IMG/VR virus record: IMGVR_UViG_3300044568_000303
Location: 1-35,107 of that record
Strand: one strand, 5' to 3'
DNA length: 35,107 bases
Source: a virus
Program-made: the position numbers and the translations under genes
Shown: positions 1 through 7,290 of the stretch, in pieces
Position numbering within the stretch: the stretch's first letter is position 1
How the letters are laid out: each line of letters begins with the position of its first letter
The notes under the pieces: generated by a model
The model's database searches: none
Seen by the model: only the letters and a program-made list of their open reading frames with translations
Told to the model about the DNA's origin: nothing

Positions 1-676
1 CGTTATGAGCAGCCAAACCAGTGATCTGGTCAGCACCATTAGGCCAAACATTGTTGACATTCAACGAGCCAGCAGTACCTGTAGACCAAATATGGCCTGC
101 AATCAAGTCGCTAAAGTAAACAGTAGCGTTGTTTGATGTTGTATCTGCCGCCCATAAACGACCAAAGGCTGAAATGCAGATGTTGGCATCAGGAACAGTG
201 GCTTGATAACCAGTCTTCTCAGATACCCTACGATAAGTCGTGGTGCTAACAGCAGGGTCATAGATCAAAGGATTGTGACCAGACTGAAAGAAGTATGTGA
301 TGCCATTCAAGGAAGCACATTGCCAGTTGCTTGCAGTAATGGTAGGAGCAGTACCACCCCCCCCATACGTCAACTCAACAACAGCATTAGAGCCATCCAA
401 CTTGAATAACTTGTTGTTGCCAGCAAACAACACAGTGTATGTACCATCAGCAACAACTAACTCATGGATAACCTTAACGTCATTTGCGCCAAGGTTTCCA
501 GAAGAAGAATTAACTCTAGCCCAACCCTTGCGTGAACCAATACGTCCATACTGGTCAATGATGCAGTTTGTTGCAACCAAAGCATATCCAGCCGCAAGAT
601 CAAGAGGCGAGTCTTGCGTATTCAACCCATAAAAGCCTGGGGCTGAGATGCTGAATGTTTGAATTGCTTGGCTCAT
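1..676 (-). CDS. Tail stabilisation / tail needle-hub protein, N-terminal part (cut by window edge)
   Basis: This is the first 225 codons of a leftward tail gene that runs off the left edge. The start ATG at 676 overlaps the stop of the upstream adaptor gene in an ATGA arrangement, which fixes the start. The N-terminus (MSQAIQTFSISAPGFYGLNT) and the following glycine- and aromatic-rich beta-propeller-like sequence resemble phage stabilisation proteins of the P22 gp10 type, which close the head-tail channel. The protein breaks at ...QITGLAAHN. It should continue in the fragment at 34004-35107, which begins ...VYQGATSP in the style of the same family. Joining the window ends exactly would shift the frame and hit a stop after about 15 codons, so some bases (2 modulo 3) are missing between them. 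Confidence 0.7.
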   Translation of the reverse strand, partial: MSQAIQTFSISAPGFYGLNTQDSPLDLAAGYALVATNCIIDQYGRIGSRKGWARVNSSSGNLGANDVKVIHELVVADGTYTVLFAGNNKLFKLDGSNAVVELTYGGGGTAPTITASNWQCASLNGITYFFQSGHNPLIYDPAVSTTTYRRVSEKTGYQATVPDANICISAFGRLWAADTTSNNATVYFSDLIAGHIWSTGTAGSLNVNNVWPNGADQITGLAAHN

Positions 677-1320
677 ACTGGAATGAACTCCTGATTCTCA
701 GGATAGCGAGTGCCTTCCAACGCAATGTAGTCAGACAACATAGCTTTGTACAAGGAATAAGCCTCAGAGGATGACAAACCACCATCTTCACCACGCTCAA
801 CCAATGCACGAGCATAAGCATTCTGGACAATCAAAACGTCAGGAACGGCTACAACAGTCGAGTCACTAGACAAAGTGGCTTGTGGCACTGTCAGGCTAAA
901 TGGGATGCTATACACGCCATCAGGACGAGGATAGATAGTTACTTTGGTGTCATAGCTACCATCAACACCATCAAAGGCATAGTAGGCTGGAATACCGTTA
1001 ACAGGAGTTGAGAAGTTCTGATAGCGATTCATCGTAGCAAAGTCCACATTTCTCATGCGGAGGTTGCTAGTGACGTTCAACACATCAAGAACTTGGAATT
1101 TCTGACCAGCACCAGTTAAGGCGTAGGAGTATGTTCCTGAAACAGTAGACAAGGTGATTGTTGTGCCAAGGACATTCCAAGCAAAAGCATCTTCAATCTG
1201 ACGCTTTGCATCATTGACAAACTTGCCAATCAAGGAAGAATAAGATGTTTCTGTAACGGTAGAAACAGTTGTTTCACGCAACCTTACAAGGACATCGTTT
1301 ACAAGTTCTAAGTATGTCAT
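673..1320 (-). CDS. Head-tail adaptor / tail accessory protein
   Basis: A 215-aa protein. The N-terminal helical stretch (MTYLELVNDVLVRLRE, then a segment with FVNDAKRQIEDAFAWN) is followed by beta-rich sequence. This pattern is typical of podoviral head-completion or tail-tubular-A-like adaptors (P22 gp4 / T7 gp11 functional class) that sit under the portal ring. It overlaps its neighbours by ATGA at both ends (1317-1320 and 673-676), so it is translationally coupled to the tail protein that follows. The family assignment rests on the N-terminal pattern and on its position between capsid and tail genes. The structural role is likely; the exact family is less certain. Confidence 0.65.
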   Translation of the reverse strand: MTYLELVNDVLVRLRETTVSTVTETSYSSLIGKFVNDAKRQIEDAFAWNVLGTTITLSTVSGTYSYALTGAGQKFQVLDVLNVTSNLRMRNVDFATMNRYQNFSTPVNGIPAYYAFDGVDGSYDTKVTIYPRPDGVYSIPFSLTVPQATLSSDSTVVAVPDVLIVQNAYARALVERGEDGGLSSSEAYSLYKAMLSDYIALEGTRYPENQEFIPV

Positions 1321-1625
1321 CTGCTTTTAGCCTTTGCTTTGTTCCTTGCGGATATAGCTTGAGCTTTTGCCTTTGCGTCAGCTTTGGAGTTAGCACCCCA
1401 AGCCTTTAGCGAAAGAAGCAGTCTTGTTGGTTCACCATCCTTGTACTCAGCACCAGCCATATTGCCCATGCGAGCCAAGAAACTTGCTCTGCGGGGATTA
1501 TCCCCTGATTTCACTGGAGGCTTCAAATTGCCGCCAGTTTCTGCATTATAAGAGGCTCTGCCCTTGGCATTCAAGCCGCCTTTTGGATTTTGACCAGCTT
1601 TTGTTTGCCAAGTTGGAGATTTCAT
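1317..1625 (-). CDS. Small basic DUF6321-like virion-associated protein
   Basis: A 102-aa protein starting at the ATG at 1625, which overlaps the previous stop as TGATG. It is rich in Lys, Ala and Gly. The N-terminal half has a recognisable phage pattern (SPTWQTKAGQNPKGGLNAKG, then ASYNAETGGNLKPPV) and a later segment with FLARMGNM. This resembles DUF6321-type proteins found near phage capsid genes, but the C-terminus has drifted into a KAKAQA-rich tail. Function is unknown. The position in the structural block and the strong positive charge suggest a minor virion or DNA-associated protein; that is inference. Confidence 0.6.
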   Translation of the reverse strand: MKSPTWQTKAGQNPKGGLNAKGRASYNAETGGNLKPPVKSGDNPRRASFLARMGNMAGAEYKDGEPTRLLLSLKAWGANSKADAKAKAQAISARNKAKAKSR

Positions 1626-1783
1626 CACTTCACCTTTTTAGGCTTCTTTGCAGTCTTAGCCGCCTGTTTGAAGTCGGCGGCTGTAGGTGCGGCTTTAGAA
1701 CCTACCTTGTTCATCTTCTCGCCAGAACCAGCCTTGATACGAGCTTGTTTGGCGTTAATTGAGGCGTAGAGTCCAGCTTTCAT
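1625..1783 (-). CDS. 52-aa Lys/Ala-rich protein of unknown function
   Basis: An ATG at 1783 opens a 52-codon frame ending KKPKKVK, with its stop overlapping the next start (TGATG). It overlaps the 3' end of the DUF6496-like gene by 4 nt. The tight packing on both sides supports it as a real gene despite its size. It is highly basic and contains KQARIKAGSGEKMNKVGSKA and a Lys-Pro-Lys tail. I do not recognise a family. It is one of four consecutive tiny basic proteins in this part of the late operon. Confidence 0.55.
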   Translation of the reverse strand: MKAGLYASINAKQARIKAGSGEKMNKVGSKAAPTAADFKQAAKTAKKPKKVK

Positions 1784-1935
1784 TTCTTCTTAGCCTTTCC
1801 CGCAACTGACAATGCAATCGCAATAGCTTGGTCTTTGGACTTGACAACCTTGCCATTCTTACCAGAATGCAAAGTGCCTTCCTTGAACTCCCCCATGACT
1901 TTCTTAACCTTTTTCTGAGATTTAGTCATTTTCAT
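1780..1935 (-). CDS. DUF6496-like 51-aa protein
   Basis: The start at 1935 is chosen because AAGGAG lies about 8 nt upstream. The protein has a motif seen in DUF6496 phage proteins: KVMGEFKEGTLHSGKNG, then KVVKSKDQAIAIALSVAGKA and a terminal KKK. Its role is unknown. In phage genomes this family usually sits among capsid and tail genes, as here. The four-base overlap with the next gene (1780-1783) indicates co-translation. Confidence 0.65.
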   Translation of the reverse strand: MKMTKSQKKVKKVMGEFKEGTLHSGKNGKVVKSKDQAIAIALSVAGKAKKK

Positions 1936-1946
1936 AGGGTTTCTCC

Positions 1947-2231
1947 TTAGTACAGGACTTTGGCAGTGATTGAACCTGAAGTCCAAGCAGTGACGTTTGC
2001 CCGCAGATATTTAGGTGCATTTGCGATGGTGACGATGCCATTGGCAGTCAAAGCAGTTCCAATGGTTGACCAGTTAGTACCGTCAAGGCTACCTTCAAAA
2101 GCCACAGTAGCAGTGGTAATGCCTGAGACTTGCAAGAACGCTGGTTGACCAGCATCAGCCTGAACAGCCTTAGATGCGCCAGTAGCGCCAACTGCGCTCA
2201 GAAGGGTAATAGGTGCAGTTAAAGATGACAT
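1947..2231 (-). CDS. Putative capsid-decoration / Ig-like small virion protein
   Basis: A 94-aa protein whose ATG overlaps the previous stop as TAATG at 2231. It is almost free of Lys and Glu and rich in Ala, Thr, Ser and Val, with alternating beta-strand patterns (TTATVAFEGSLDGTNWSTIG, then YLRANVTAWTSGSI). That composition fits a small all-beta surface protein, for example a capsid decoration or fibre-base domain. No family is firmly recognised. It contrasts strongly with its basic neighbours on both sides. Confidence 0.6.
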   Translation of the reverse strand: MSSLTAPITLLSAVGATGASKAVQADAGQPAFLQVSGITTATVAFEGSLDGTNWSTIGTALTANGIVTIANAPKYLRANVTAWTSGSITAKVLY

Positions 2232-2419
2232 TATTTACCTCTTGAAGATTTTTTCATCATGTTTGTAGCGGTACGACCACCACGCATAGGCATTGCCTTC
2301 TTAGGCTTACCAATAGCAACCATGATAGTTACAGGAATACCCTTTTTCTTGCCGTACTCTTTGGCTTCTTTTTCGCCTTTTTCAGAGTAGGGAAACTTCT
2401 TTTTTCCAACCATAGGCAT
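2231..2419 (-). CDS. 62-aa basic protein of unknown function
   Basis: The start is set at the ATG at 2419 (MPMVGKKKFPYSEKGEKEAK), which has AAGGAG a few bases upstream. Upstream in-frame codons lack such a site. The protein is Lys-rich with a PMRGGRTATNMMKKSSRGK tail. Similar short proteins with a G-K-K-K-F-P-Y start are common beside capsid genes in phages of environmental bacteria, but I know no function. It is coupled to the following gene by TAATG. Confidence 0.6.
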   Translation of the reverse strand: MPMVGKKKFPYSEKGEKEAKEYGKKKGIPVTIMVAIGKPKKAMPMRGGRTATNMMKKSSRGK

Positions 2420-2429
2420 AGCGTTCTCC

Positions 2430-2633
2430 TTATTTCCAGATACGATCAACAATGAATGTAAACAGGCCACCAACAGCAGAAGCGACCATCATGCCGCCCC
2501 AAAAACCACCTTTACCCTTGTTGGCAAGTTCCAACAGGGATTTGACATCAGCACTCAACTGGTGCATCTCCTTCTGGAGAGCCTCAACTTGAGCTTCTAA
2601 TTTGCCAAAATCTCTGGCATCAATATCAGACAT
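2430..2633 (-). CDS. Small coiled-coil plus single-TM protein (XhlA/holin-accessory-like)
   Basis: A 67-aa protein. Residues 8-40 form a heptad-rich helix (FGKLEAQVEALQKEMHQL, then SADVKSLLELANK), followed by a Gly-rich turn and one hydrophobic segment (about 44-63, GGMMVASAVGGLFTFIVDRI). This layout matches haemolysin XhlA-like and other small membrane-anchored phage proteins that assist lysis. It sits far from the lysis cassette, within the capsid-proximal genes, so a role in membrane anchoring of virion proteins is also possible. It overlaps the preceding gene by 8 nt. Confidence 0.6.
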   Translation of the reverse strand: MSDIDARDFGKLEAQVEALQKEMHQLSADVKSLLELANKGKGGFWGGMMVASAVGGLFTFIVDRIWK

Positions 2634-2844
2634 TTGCTACCTTTCGGGGTCTACCCATACGCTTAATTGTGGGGATGACAGGCGCACGAAAGGCGGTATC
2701 TGTACGAACAGAATCATCAGATTCTATGGTTACTTCTGGTTCATCTACCCTCACATAACCCTGATGACCCTTCATGGAATCAATGTCATGTTGCAAGGTG
2801 AAAGTCACGGTATTACCCGATTGGAGACAACGAAAAGTAGCCAT
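2626..2844 (-). CDS. 72-aa capsid-proximal conserved hypothetical protein
   Basis: The ATG at 2844 is preferred over an upstream in-frame ATG because an AAGGGG site precedes it by a few bases and the sequence from there (MATFRCLQSGNTVTFTLQHD) reads as a compact beta domain. The middle is acidic and the end is basic (IKRMGRPRKVANV), with a GRPRK patch like a minor-groove AT-hook. I recognise the general type from other phages (short proteins after the coat gene with a GNTVxF pattern) but not a function. Confidence 0.6.
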   Translation of the reverse strand: MATFRCLQSGNTVTFTLQHDIDSMKGHQGYVRVDEPEVTIESDDSVRTDTAFRAPVIPTIKRMGRPRKVANV

Positions 2845-2864
2845 AAAACCCCTTAAGTGAGAAA

Positions 2865-2882
2865 GGGGGAACAAGTCCCCCC
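2865..2882 (-). terminator. Candidate leftward terminator hairpin
   Basis: Read leftward, five or six G, a 7-nt loop and five C are followed by TTTCTC. The stem is G/C-only, but the U-run is short. It lies in the gap between the 108-aa gene (stop at 2887) and the 72-aa gene (start at 2844), so it would give partial termination within the late operon. Confidence 0.45.
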
Positions 2883-2886
2883 ATCA

Positions 2887-3213
2887 TTAAACTACAGCAC
2901 GACCAATGATAAGTTGCAATGTAGTTGAAGCCAAATTAACGTCACCTGCTGTTGGGTTGTAGCTAACGATAGTCACAGTGTTAGCGGCTGAAACATAGGC
3001 TCGGCGAACCAATCCTGCTTCACTCACACCCACGGACATACCAATAACCATGTCACCCAAAGCAACGCCCGGAACAGTTACTGTGTCTGTAGTTGTAGCA
3101 GTGGTGGCAATTAATGCCGTATCCAAAGTACAAGCTACATCCCATGTATCTGTAAACAGACCACGAAATTGATCGTTTCCACGGCGGGAAACTACTGCTG
3201 TTGCTGCTGCCAT
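2887..3213 (-). CDS. Putative minor capsid / head decoration protein
   Basis: A 108-aa protein immediately downstream of the major capsid gene. It is rich in Ala, Thr and Val with strict beta alternation (TATTTDTVTVPGVALGD, then NTVTIVSYNPTAG) and begins MAAATAVVSRRGNDQF. The position and composition match small beta-sandwich head proteins found directly after coat genes. AGGAG lies about 8 nt before the ATG. It is separated from the coat gene by a strong hairpin terminator, so it probably gets less transcript than the coat. The family is not identified. Confidence 0.55.
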   Translation of the reverse strand: MAAATAVVSRRGNDQFRGLFTDTWDVACTLDTALIATTATTTDTVTVPGVALGDMVIGMSVGVSEAGLVRRAYVSAANTVTIVSYNPTAGDVNLASTTLQLIIGRAVV

Positions 3214-3234
3214 TTGATTTCTCCTAATTAAGTT

Positions 3235-3265
3235 AAAAAAGTCCCCCCACCACTAGGGCAGGGGG
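3235..3265 (-). terminator. Strong rho-independent terminator after the major capsid gene
   Basis: Leftward, CCCCCTGCC pairs with GGTGGGGGG around a 5-nt loop (CTAGT), a 9-bp stem with two G-U pairs. It is followed by AC and six T (3240-3235). It sits directly after the coat protein stop at 3277 and before the 108-aa gene. Placement after the most highly expressed gene suggests it lowers transcription of what follows. Confidence 0.75.
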
Positions 3266-3276
3266 CGCAACTGCAA

Positions 3277-4260
3277 TTAGCTAGGAACAACCAAAGCAAA
3301 CATGGATGAAGACTTGGCTGCACCCACAGAAGCGGCATTACGCAAAGCGGCAACACCGTACAAAGTGTCAGAAGTGAACAGAGTAGCCAAATACTCTTGT
3401 TTGTACTGAACTTGTGAACGGACACCAACTTGCTCAACCAGAACCATAGAATCCTTGTGACCCATCAAGCAGACACGAGCAATAGCAGAACCAGAAGCAG
3501 GGAATGCTTCGGTTGCAGATGCAGAGTCAGCATTGCTGGAAGTAAACACAGGGATACCATACAGGTTACCGATTTCACCGTTGCGGATAGCATCGCCATT
3601 ACCAATAAATGCTTGTTCGGTGTAACGAGCCAGACCCATCAGGGTGTTGCGGCTTGATGGAGGAATGATGAAGAAACGACCATCCATAGGAGTATCGTTG
3701 TCATCCAAACGCTGAATGGTGCGGCGAATAGCCGAATCAGTCAGAGCAGAGGCGTTACCAGTGTTGGTGTTAGCTGTGTAGTCAAAGGTGGTTGTACCGT
3801 CACCGCCGATGAAGGCAGAGCCGTAACGTGCGCCAGAAGAACCACCGTTAGCAGTACGACCCAACTGAATCAAGTCGGTATCAACTTGACGAGCCAAGGC
3901 GTAACCAGCATCAGCAGTGTAGAACTGACGCATGGAGTTCAAGGCTTGGGCTTCCACAATGTCTTCGATCAAGCGGCTATATTCATAGTGCTTGTTGATA
4001 GACACGTTGACTTCGGACTCAGTAGCAGCAATCAAAGTAACTGCTGTCTCAGCGGCCTTGGCAGAAGCAGAACCACGAGTAGGTGCAGGAATGTGAACGG
4101 TGTCACCTTTCTTGCCCTTGAAGTTCATCTTCATAACGAGGTTAGCAAGAACCAAGTTTTTCTTGTAAGCCGCTACGATTTCATCTGACCAAATCTCAGG
4201 GATGAACGTTGCGCCAGTGGTGGTGGTCACTGAATTGGTGGGGGAAAATGATGTTGCCAT
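3277..4260 (-). CDS. Major capsid protein
   Basis: A 327-aa HK97-fold-type coat protein by context and pattern. The N-terminus MATSFSPTNSVTTTTGATFI leads into IPEIWSDEIVAAYKKNLVL and KGDTVHIPAPTRG, a signature common in coat proteins of podoviruses and cyanophage-like phages. Next come SINKHYEYSRLIEDIVEAQA and a long helix with ARQVDTDLIQLGRT, the spine region. The length is in the usual 310-350 aa range. It lies downstream of the scaffold gene, with an endonuclease gene in between, and ends at a strong terminator. There is no sign of an N-terminal protease-processed delta domain, consistent with a separate scaffold protein. Confidence 0.88.
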   Translation of the reverse strand: MATSFSPTNSVTTTTGATFIPEIWSDEIVAAYKKNLVLANLVMKMNFKGKKGDTVHIPAPTRGSASAKAAETAVTLIAATESEVNVSINKHYEYSRLIEDIVEAQALNSMRQFYTADAGYALARQVDTDLIQLGRTANGGSSGARYGSAFIGGDGTTTFDYTANTNTGNASALTDSAIRRTIQRLDDNDTPMDGRFFIIPPSSRNTLMGLARYTEQAFIGNGDAIRNGEIGNLYGIPVFTSSNADSASATEAFPASGSAIARVCLMGHKDSMVLVEQVGVRSQVQYKQEYLATLFTSDTLYGVAALRNAASVGAAKSSSMFALVVPS

Positions 4261-4291
4261 GTTTGTATCTCCAAAAAATCAAAAGTTAAGG

Positions 4292-4729
4292 TTATTTGAC
4301 CTCTGAAAACTCTCGTCCTCTTCCATTGAGTTCTCTGATATTTTTAATGATATCAAGTTGATGTTCTGTGTAAGGGCCACGCAAATCAAGACCTCGTGAC
4401 TCTATCCATTCAACAACTTTAACAGCTTGTTTCTGTTTTGCGATTAACAAATGTTGCACAATGCTCATAGCTTTGTACACCCTTGGTCTACCATCAATAC
4501 AGATTTCCCACTGATATTTACGATTACCTTTTTTATGCTTTCCATAACACTTGTGTGTAATATCTAACTTATCTAAAATTTCGCAGTATTTGTCTACTAG
4601 AAGTTTAGATGTGTTTGACATTTTTATGGTGGGAACATAAGTAGGGCCTCGCTTACAAACAGTGATACTGCCTTCTCCATCAATAATACCAGCCAACCAA
4701 CCAAGTTCAAACTGAGTTACAGAAGTCAC
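4292..4729 (-). CDS. LAGLIDADG-type homing endonuclease
   Basis: A 145-aa protein with one LAGLIDADG-like motif near the N-terminus (LGWLAGIIDGEGSITV, about residues 9-24), which carries the acidic catalytic residue in the family. The remainder is basic and helical, as expected for a single-motif enzyme that works as a dimer. It begins at a GTG whose last bases overlap the scaffold stop (GTGA) and is free-standing between scaffold and coat genes. Its codon use is more A/T-rich than that of its neighbours, which suggests recent arrival. Activity is inferred from the motif only. Confidence 0.75.
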   Translation of the reverse strand: MTSVTQFELGWLAGIIDGEGSITVCKRGPTYVPTIKMSNTSKLLVDKYCEILDKLDITHKCYGKHKKGNRKYQWEICIDGRPRVYKAMSIVQHLLIAKQKQAVKVVEWIESRGLDLRGPYTEHQLDIIKNIRELNGRGREFSEVK

Positions 4730-5487
4730 TTGACCCTCCCGTCAGCATATGCTTGCATGATCTCGTCACTTAAAGCATCGTATCGGTTCGGGTCTTGCAT
4801 CTTCAGCCGAATAAGGTCAGCCCTTCGGTAAACTCGTTTTCCAGATTCACCAGTACCCCCTACATCTACAGATGCGGCTTTGAGATTAGTCTTGCGTTGG
4901 GCTTCCCCTGCATCACTAGTCTGTTTAGCCTTAACACCCTTCAACTGCTTGTAGGTACTGAGCAGTTCGTTAGCACTGTCATAGTCATACTCACCATCAG
5001 CTTTAGCGTACAAACCAATGCGAATAGGAGAAGATTTCACCCAATTCACAAAGTCTGCATCCTGAGCAATCTGACCGAAATCAGGGTGTTCAGCCGCCAG
5101 CTTTTGCTGAATCTGCATCTTTTTAAACTCAAGAGCCGCTTGGCGACCCGCAAGTACATCAGGATGGTTATCAACAGTCTTACGAACAGCCGCCTGTGGA
5201 TTCTCGAAAAAATCTACTTCTGGCTCGTCCTCTTTAACAGGTTGAGACTTTCCCGCAAGGTTCTGCTTAATGAGTTCATCCGCTAATTTGCGTACTTCAC
5301 CCACTTCTTGAGCTTGCTTGCCAATCAGCTTTTCAGCCTCTTGGTGCATCTTGATAATGTCTGACAGTTCTTTACCCCGATACTTGTCGGGAATGTCATC
5401 ACTAACTTGCTCAACTGTGGAATGAAGTTTCTGCTTTTCAACGACTTCTAATTCACTTTGCAACTCGTCTGGGTTATCAATCAACAT
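4726..5487 (-). CDS. Capsid scaffolding protein
   Basis: A 253-aa acidic, helix-rich protein just before the coat gene. It has coiled-coil segments (EVVEKQKLHSTVEQV; IIKMHQEAEKLIGKQAQEV), a middle with FFENPQAAVRKTVDNHPDVL, and a basic C-terminus (YRRADLIRLKMQDPNRYDAL). This arrangement, with NP and HPD segments and a C-terminal coat-binding helix, is typical of podoviral scaffolds that direct procapsid assembly and are then released. Order and size support the call: portal, fibres, scaffold, coat. Confidence 0.78.
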   Translation of the reverse strand: MLIDNPDELQSELEVVEKQKLHSTVEQVSDDIPDKYRGKELSDIIKMHQEAEKLIGKQAQEVGEVRKLADELIKQNLAGKSQPVKEDEPEVDFFENPQAAVRKTVDNHPDVLAGRQAALEFKKMQIQQKLAAEHPDFGQIAQDADFVNWVKSSPIRIGLYAKADGEYDYDSANELLSTYKQLKGVKAKQTSDAGEAQRKTNLKAASVDVGGTGESGKRVYRRADLIRLKMQDPNRYDALSDEIMQAYADGRVK

Positions 5488-5543
5488 TGTTTTTTCCTTT
5501 TTCCTGCCACTTTTGGGTTCTAGGAGACACTACGGCGAAATGC

Positions 5544-5771
5544 TTATGTAGTGGTTTTGCGCTCTGCCGCTAACTTTTCACGGTGTTTATGGTCAAACTG
5601 CATATGTGCAGTTGGGAAATGACCTGACCACCCTTCCAATTTAACGCTAGGTGCGCTCATGATGCGACTGGCTGAACCACCGCACTCACACTGAACAGAT
5701 TGCGTCTCATAATTGCAATACCGTTCAATTTTGTGTCCATTTTCACAGACAAATTCATACATTCTTTTCAT
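5544..5771 (-). CDS. FmdB-like zinc-ribbon protein
   Basis: A 75-aa protein starting MKRMYEFVCENGHKIERYC and continuing VQCECGGSASRIMSAPSVKL. This is the FmdB-type regulatory zinc-ribbon layout: aromatic start, Cys near residue 9, then a Cys-x-Cys-Gly-Gly pair and the typical R-x-x-S-A-P end. Several phages place such proteins next to scaffold and coat genes. Their role is not known, though they may bind zinc to structure a minor head protein. The start may instead be the ATG at 5762. It overlaps the end of the 80-aa gene by 17 nt. Confidence 0.7.
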   Translation of the reverse strand: MKRMYEFVCENGHKIERYCNYETQSVQCECGGSASRIMSAPSVKLEGWSGHFPTAHMQFDHKHREKLAAERKTTT

Positions 5772-5997
5772 TCAATTCCTCGTAGGCTCGTTCGCTGACC
5801 TCTTTCAAGGTTTTCAGCCAAGTCAAGATGGAAAGTTCACCTTTTCTGAACATCAAGGTCTTTTCATCAGGAATCACGCTTATATTATTCAAGGACTCTA
5901 TCATATTGTCAATGTCAATAGTCAAGTCCTTCCAGCCCTCCATGCTCATCATGTCAAAGCGGGACTCGTAATAGCGTTGGAGTTCAGGTGTCACCAA
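5755..5997 (-). CDS. 80-aa conserved helical hypothetical protein
   Basis: It begins MVTPELQRYYESRFDMMSMEGWKD and is almost entirely helical, with acidic and aromatic residues. Short proteins with this ESRFxMMxxEGW start are commonly found beside scaffold genes in podoviruses; the function is not known. The start overlaps the stop of the upstream gene (5991-5997). Probably a minor virion or assembly factor, by position only. Confidence 0.65.
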   Translation of the reverse strand: MVTPELQRYYESRFDMMSMEGWKDLTIDIDNMIESLNNISVIPDEKTLMFRKGELSILTWLKTLKEVSERAYEELNEKNV

Positions 5998-6281
5998 GGC
6001 ACTCCAGTGGCAGTTGTTGGATTCTTCTGTGCTTCAATCTGTGCCGCCAAAGAAGCCTCGACAGCATCCTTGTCAACACCATTTGCCCAAATCCAACCCA
6101 ACACGGTTTCTTGTGTCAACTGGTCATAGGCAACAGTGGGAGTGCCATCAGACCATGAGCAGGTGGCATAGGTGGATGCTGAGTAGTCACCATCAACTGC
6201 TGTGGCTTGCCAGTGGGCAGTGGTTACAAATCCATCAGATGTTTGACGGTCAAGTTGGGAGATTGTCCAAGTAGTTGTCAT
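5991..6281 (-). CDS. DUF7936-like small fibre-associated protein
   Basis: A 96-aa protein: MTTTWTISQLDRQTSDGFVT, a middle with YDQLTQETVLGWIWANG, and the ending QIEAQKNPTTATGVPW. The W-x-I-x-x-L start and the NPTTATGVPW end are hallmarks of a family found right after tail-fibre genes in many phages (DUF7936 as I recall it). The role is unknown. It follows the chaperone-domain fibre by only 10 nt, which fits an accessory of that fibre. Confidence 0.7.
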   Translation of the reverse strand: MTTTWTISQLDRQTSDGFVTTAHWQATAVDGDYSASTYATCSWSDGTPTVAYDQLTQETVLGWIWANGVDKDAVEASLAAQIEAQKNPTTATGVPW

Positions 6282-6291
6282 ATATTTCCTT

Positions 6292-7278
6292 TTAGCAAGC
6301 CATCAGCACACAAGGCACACAGAATGAACCGTCTGCGTATGTGCAAGTGACATGGGTTGATGTAACTTTAGCCACCGTCTTTGAACGAATGATGTCATCG
6401 CCTTGCGGCTTGGCAGTGCCATCACCAGCAGACATGAGCAAGTCACCACGGGCAACAGTCACGCCTTGAGCAATGCGGATAATCATGTCACCCGTCATCG
6501 CCATGTTGATTTCGTCTACGTTGTGGTCTTCATCGTGATCCCAGTTCACGAACACACCAGCCACGTTGAAGTCGCCCTCAACGTCAGAAACTTTGACCTT
6601 GTTGAGCTGTTCGTTGTTAACAGGGTTGCCATCAGCATCGGTGTAGACGTTCATCTCGTCCAAGTTAGACAGCACAGTGCCCTTGACCAGCGACTCGTCT
6701 TTGGGTGTGATCGTCTGTGCCCAACGAGACAAGTGACCACCGTTGTAGGACACGGTTGTGCCTGAGACGGAGATGGTTCCTTCGTTTGTGTTGGCTTGTC
6801 TGAACTCAATCAGTGTGCCGTCAGACGTTTGGCGGTTTATAAGAACAACCCTGTCACCAGAGTCCGCAGAGGTGTTTACCGCTGCAAAATAGTCATTTAC
6901 TTGCCATGAAATACCTGCTGTGGTATTACTAGCTACAGTTTTCTGAACAAGAAAGTCACCGCCGGAGGTGATACGCATACGTTCGGTGTCGTTAGTCCAA
7001 AGCCCAAGCTGGTTTGCCGCCCCATTGAGCAAAAAACCAGATCGCACTGTGGTTGCCGTTCCTCCATCATAAGAATAAAGGTAGCTCGATGTTGAAATTC
7101 TTACGCTGTTCCGAAAAGTGGAAAGACCATTTACATCCAATGTCGTTCCCGGCGAAGCAGTACCAATCCCCACATTCTGACTTGTGTCAATCGTGACAGC
7201 GGTAGTAGTTCCATTGCTCTGTAAAACCAGCGCACCGCTACTGGCTACGCCTGTTGAATTAAGTGTAATTTGTGCCAT
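6292..7278 (-). CDS. Tail or head fibre with C-terminal chaperone-like domain
   Basis: A 328-aa protein. The N-terminal 50 residues (MAQITLNSTGVASSGALVLQ, then NVGIGTASPGTTLDVNG) form a fibre-repeat module of the S-P-x-x-x-L-D-V type used in phage fibres. The C-terminal 150 residues (from GGHLSRWAQTITPK through NEQLNKVKVSDVEGDFNVAG to CTYADGSFCVPCVLMAC) match a widespread fibre C-terminal module that resembles auto-cleaving intramolecular chaperone (peptidase G2-like) domains. It likely forms a trimer. Together with the 685-aa collagen-containing gene it forms a two-gene fibre set between portal and scaffold, an unusual location. Confidence 0.68.
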   Translation of the reverse strand: MAQITLNSTGVASSGALVLQSNGTTTAVTIDTSQNVGIGTASPGTTLDVNGLSTFRNSVRISTSSYLYSYDGGTATTVRSGFLLNGAANQLGLWTNDTERMRITSGGDFLVQKTVASNTTAGISWQVNDYFAAVNTSADSGDRVVLINRQTSDGTLIEFRQANTNEGTISVSGTTVSYNGGHLSRWAQTITPKDESLVKGTVLSNLDEMNVYTDADGNPVNNEQLNKVKVSDVEGDFNVAGVFVNWDHDEDHNVDEINMAMTGDMIIRIAQGVTVARGDLLMSAGDGTAKPQGDDIIRSKTVAKVTSTHVTCTYADGSFCVPCVLMAC

Positions 7279-7290
7279 GTTTTATTTCCT

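Noticed and set aside
3228-3437. 69-codon Leu/Cys-rich frame at the end of the coat gene
   Set aside because: It is out of frame within the coat gene and crosses the terminator hairpin.
4795-5286. 163-codon plus-strand frame opposite the scaffold gene
   Set aside because: Antisense by-product; hydrophobic, irregular composition and no ribosome site.
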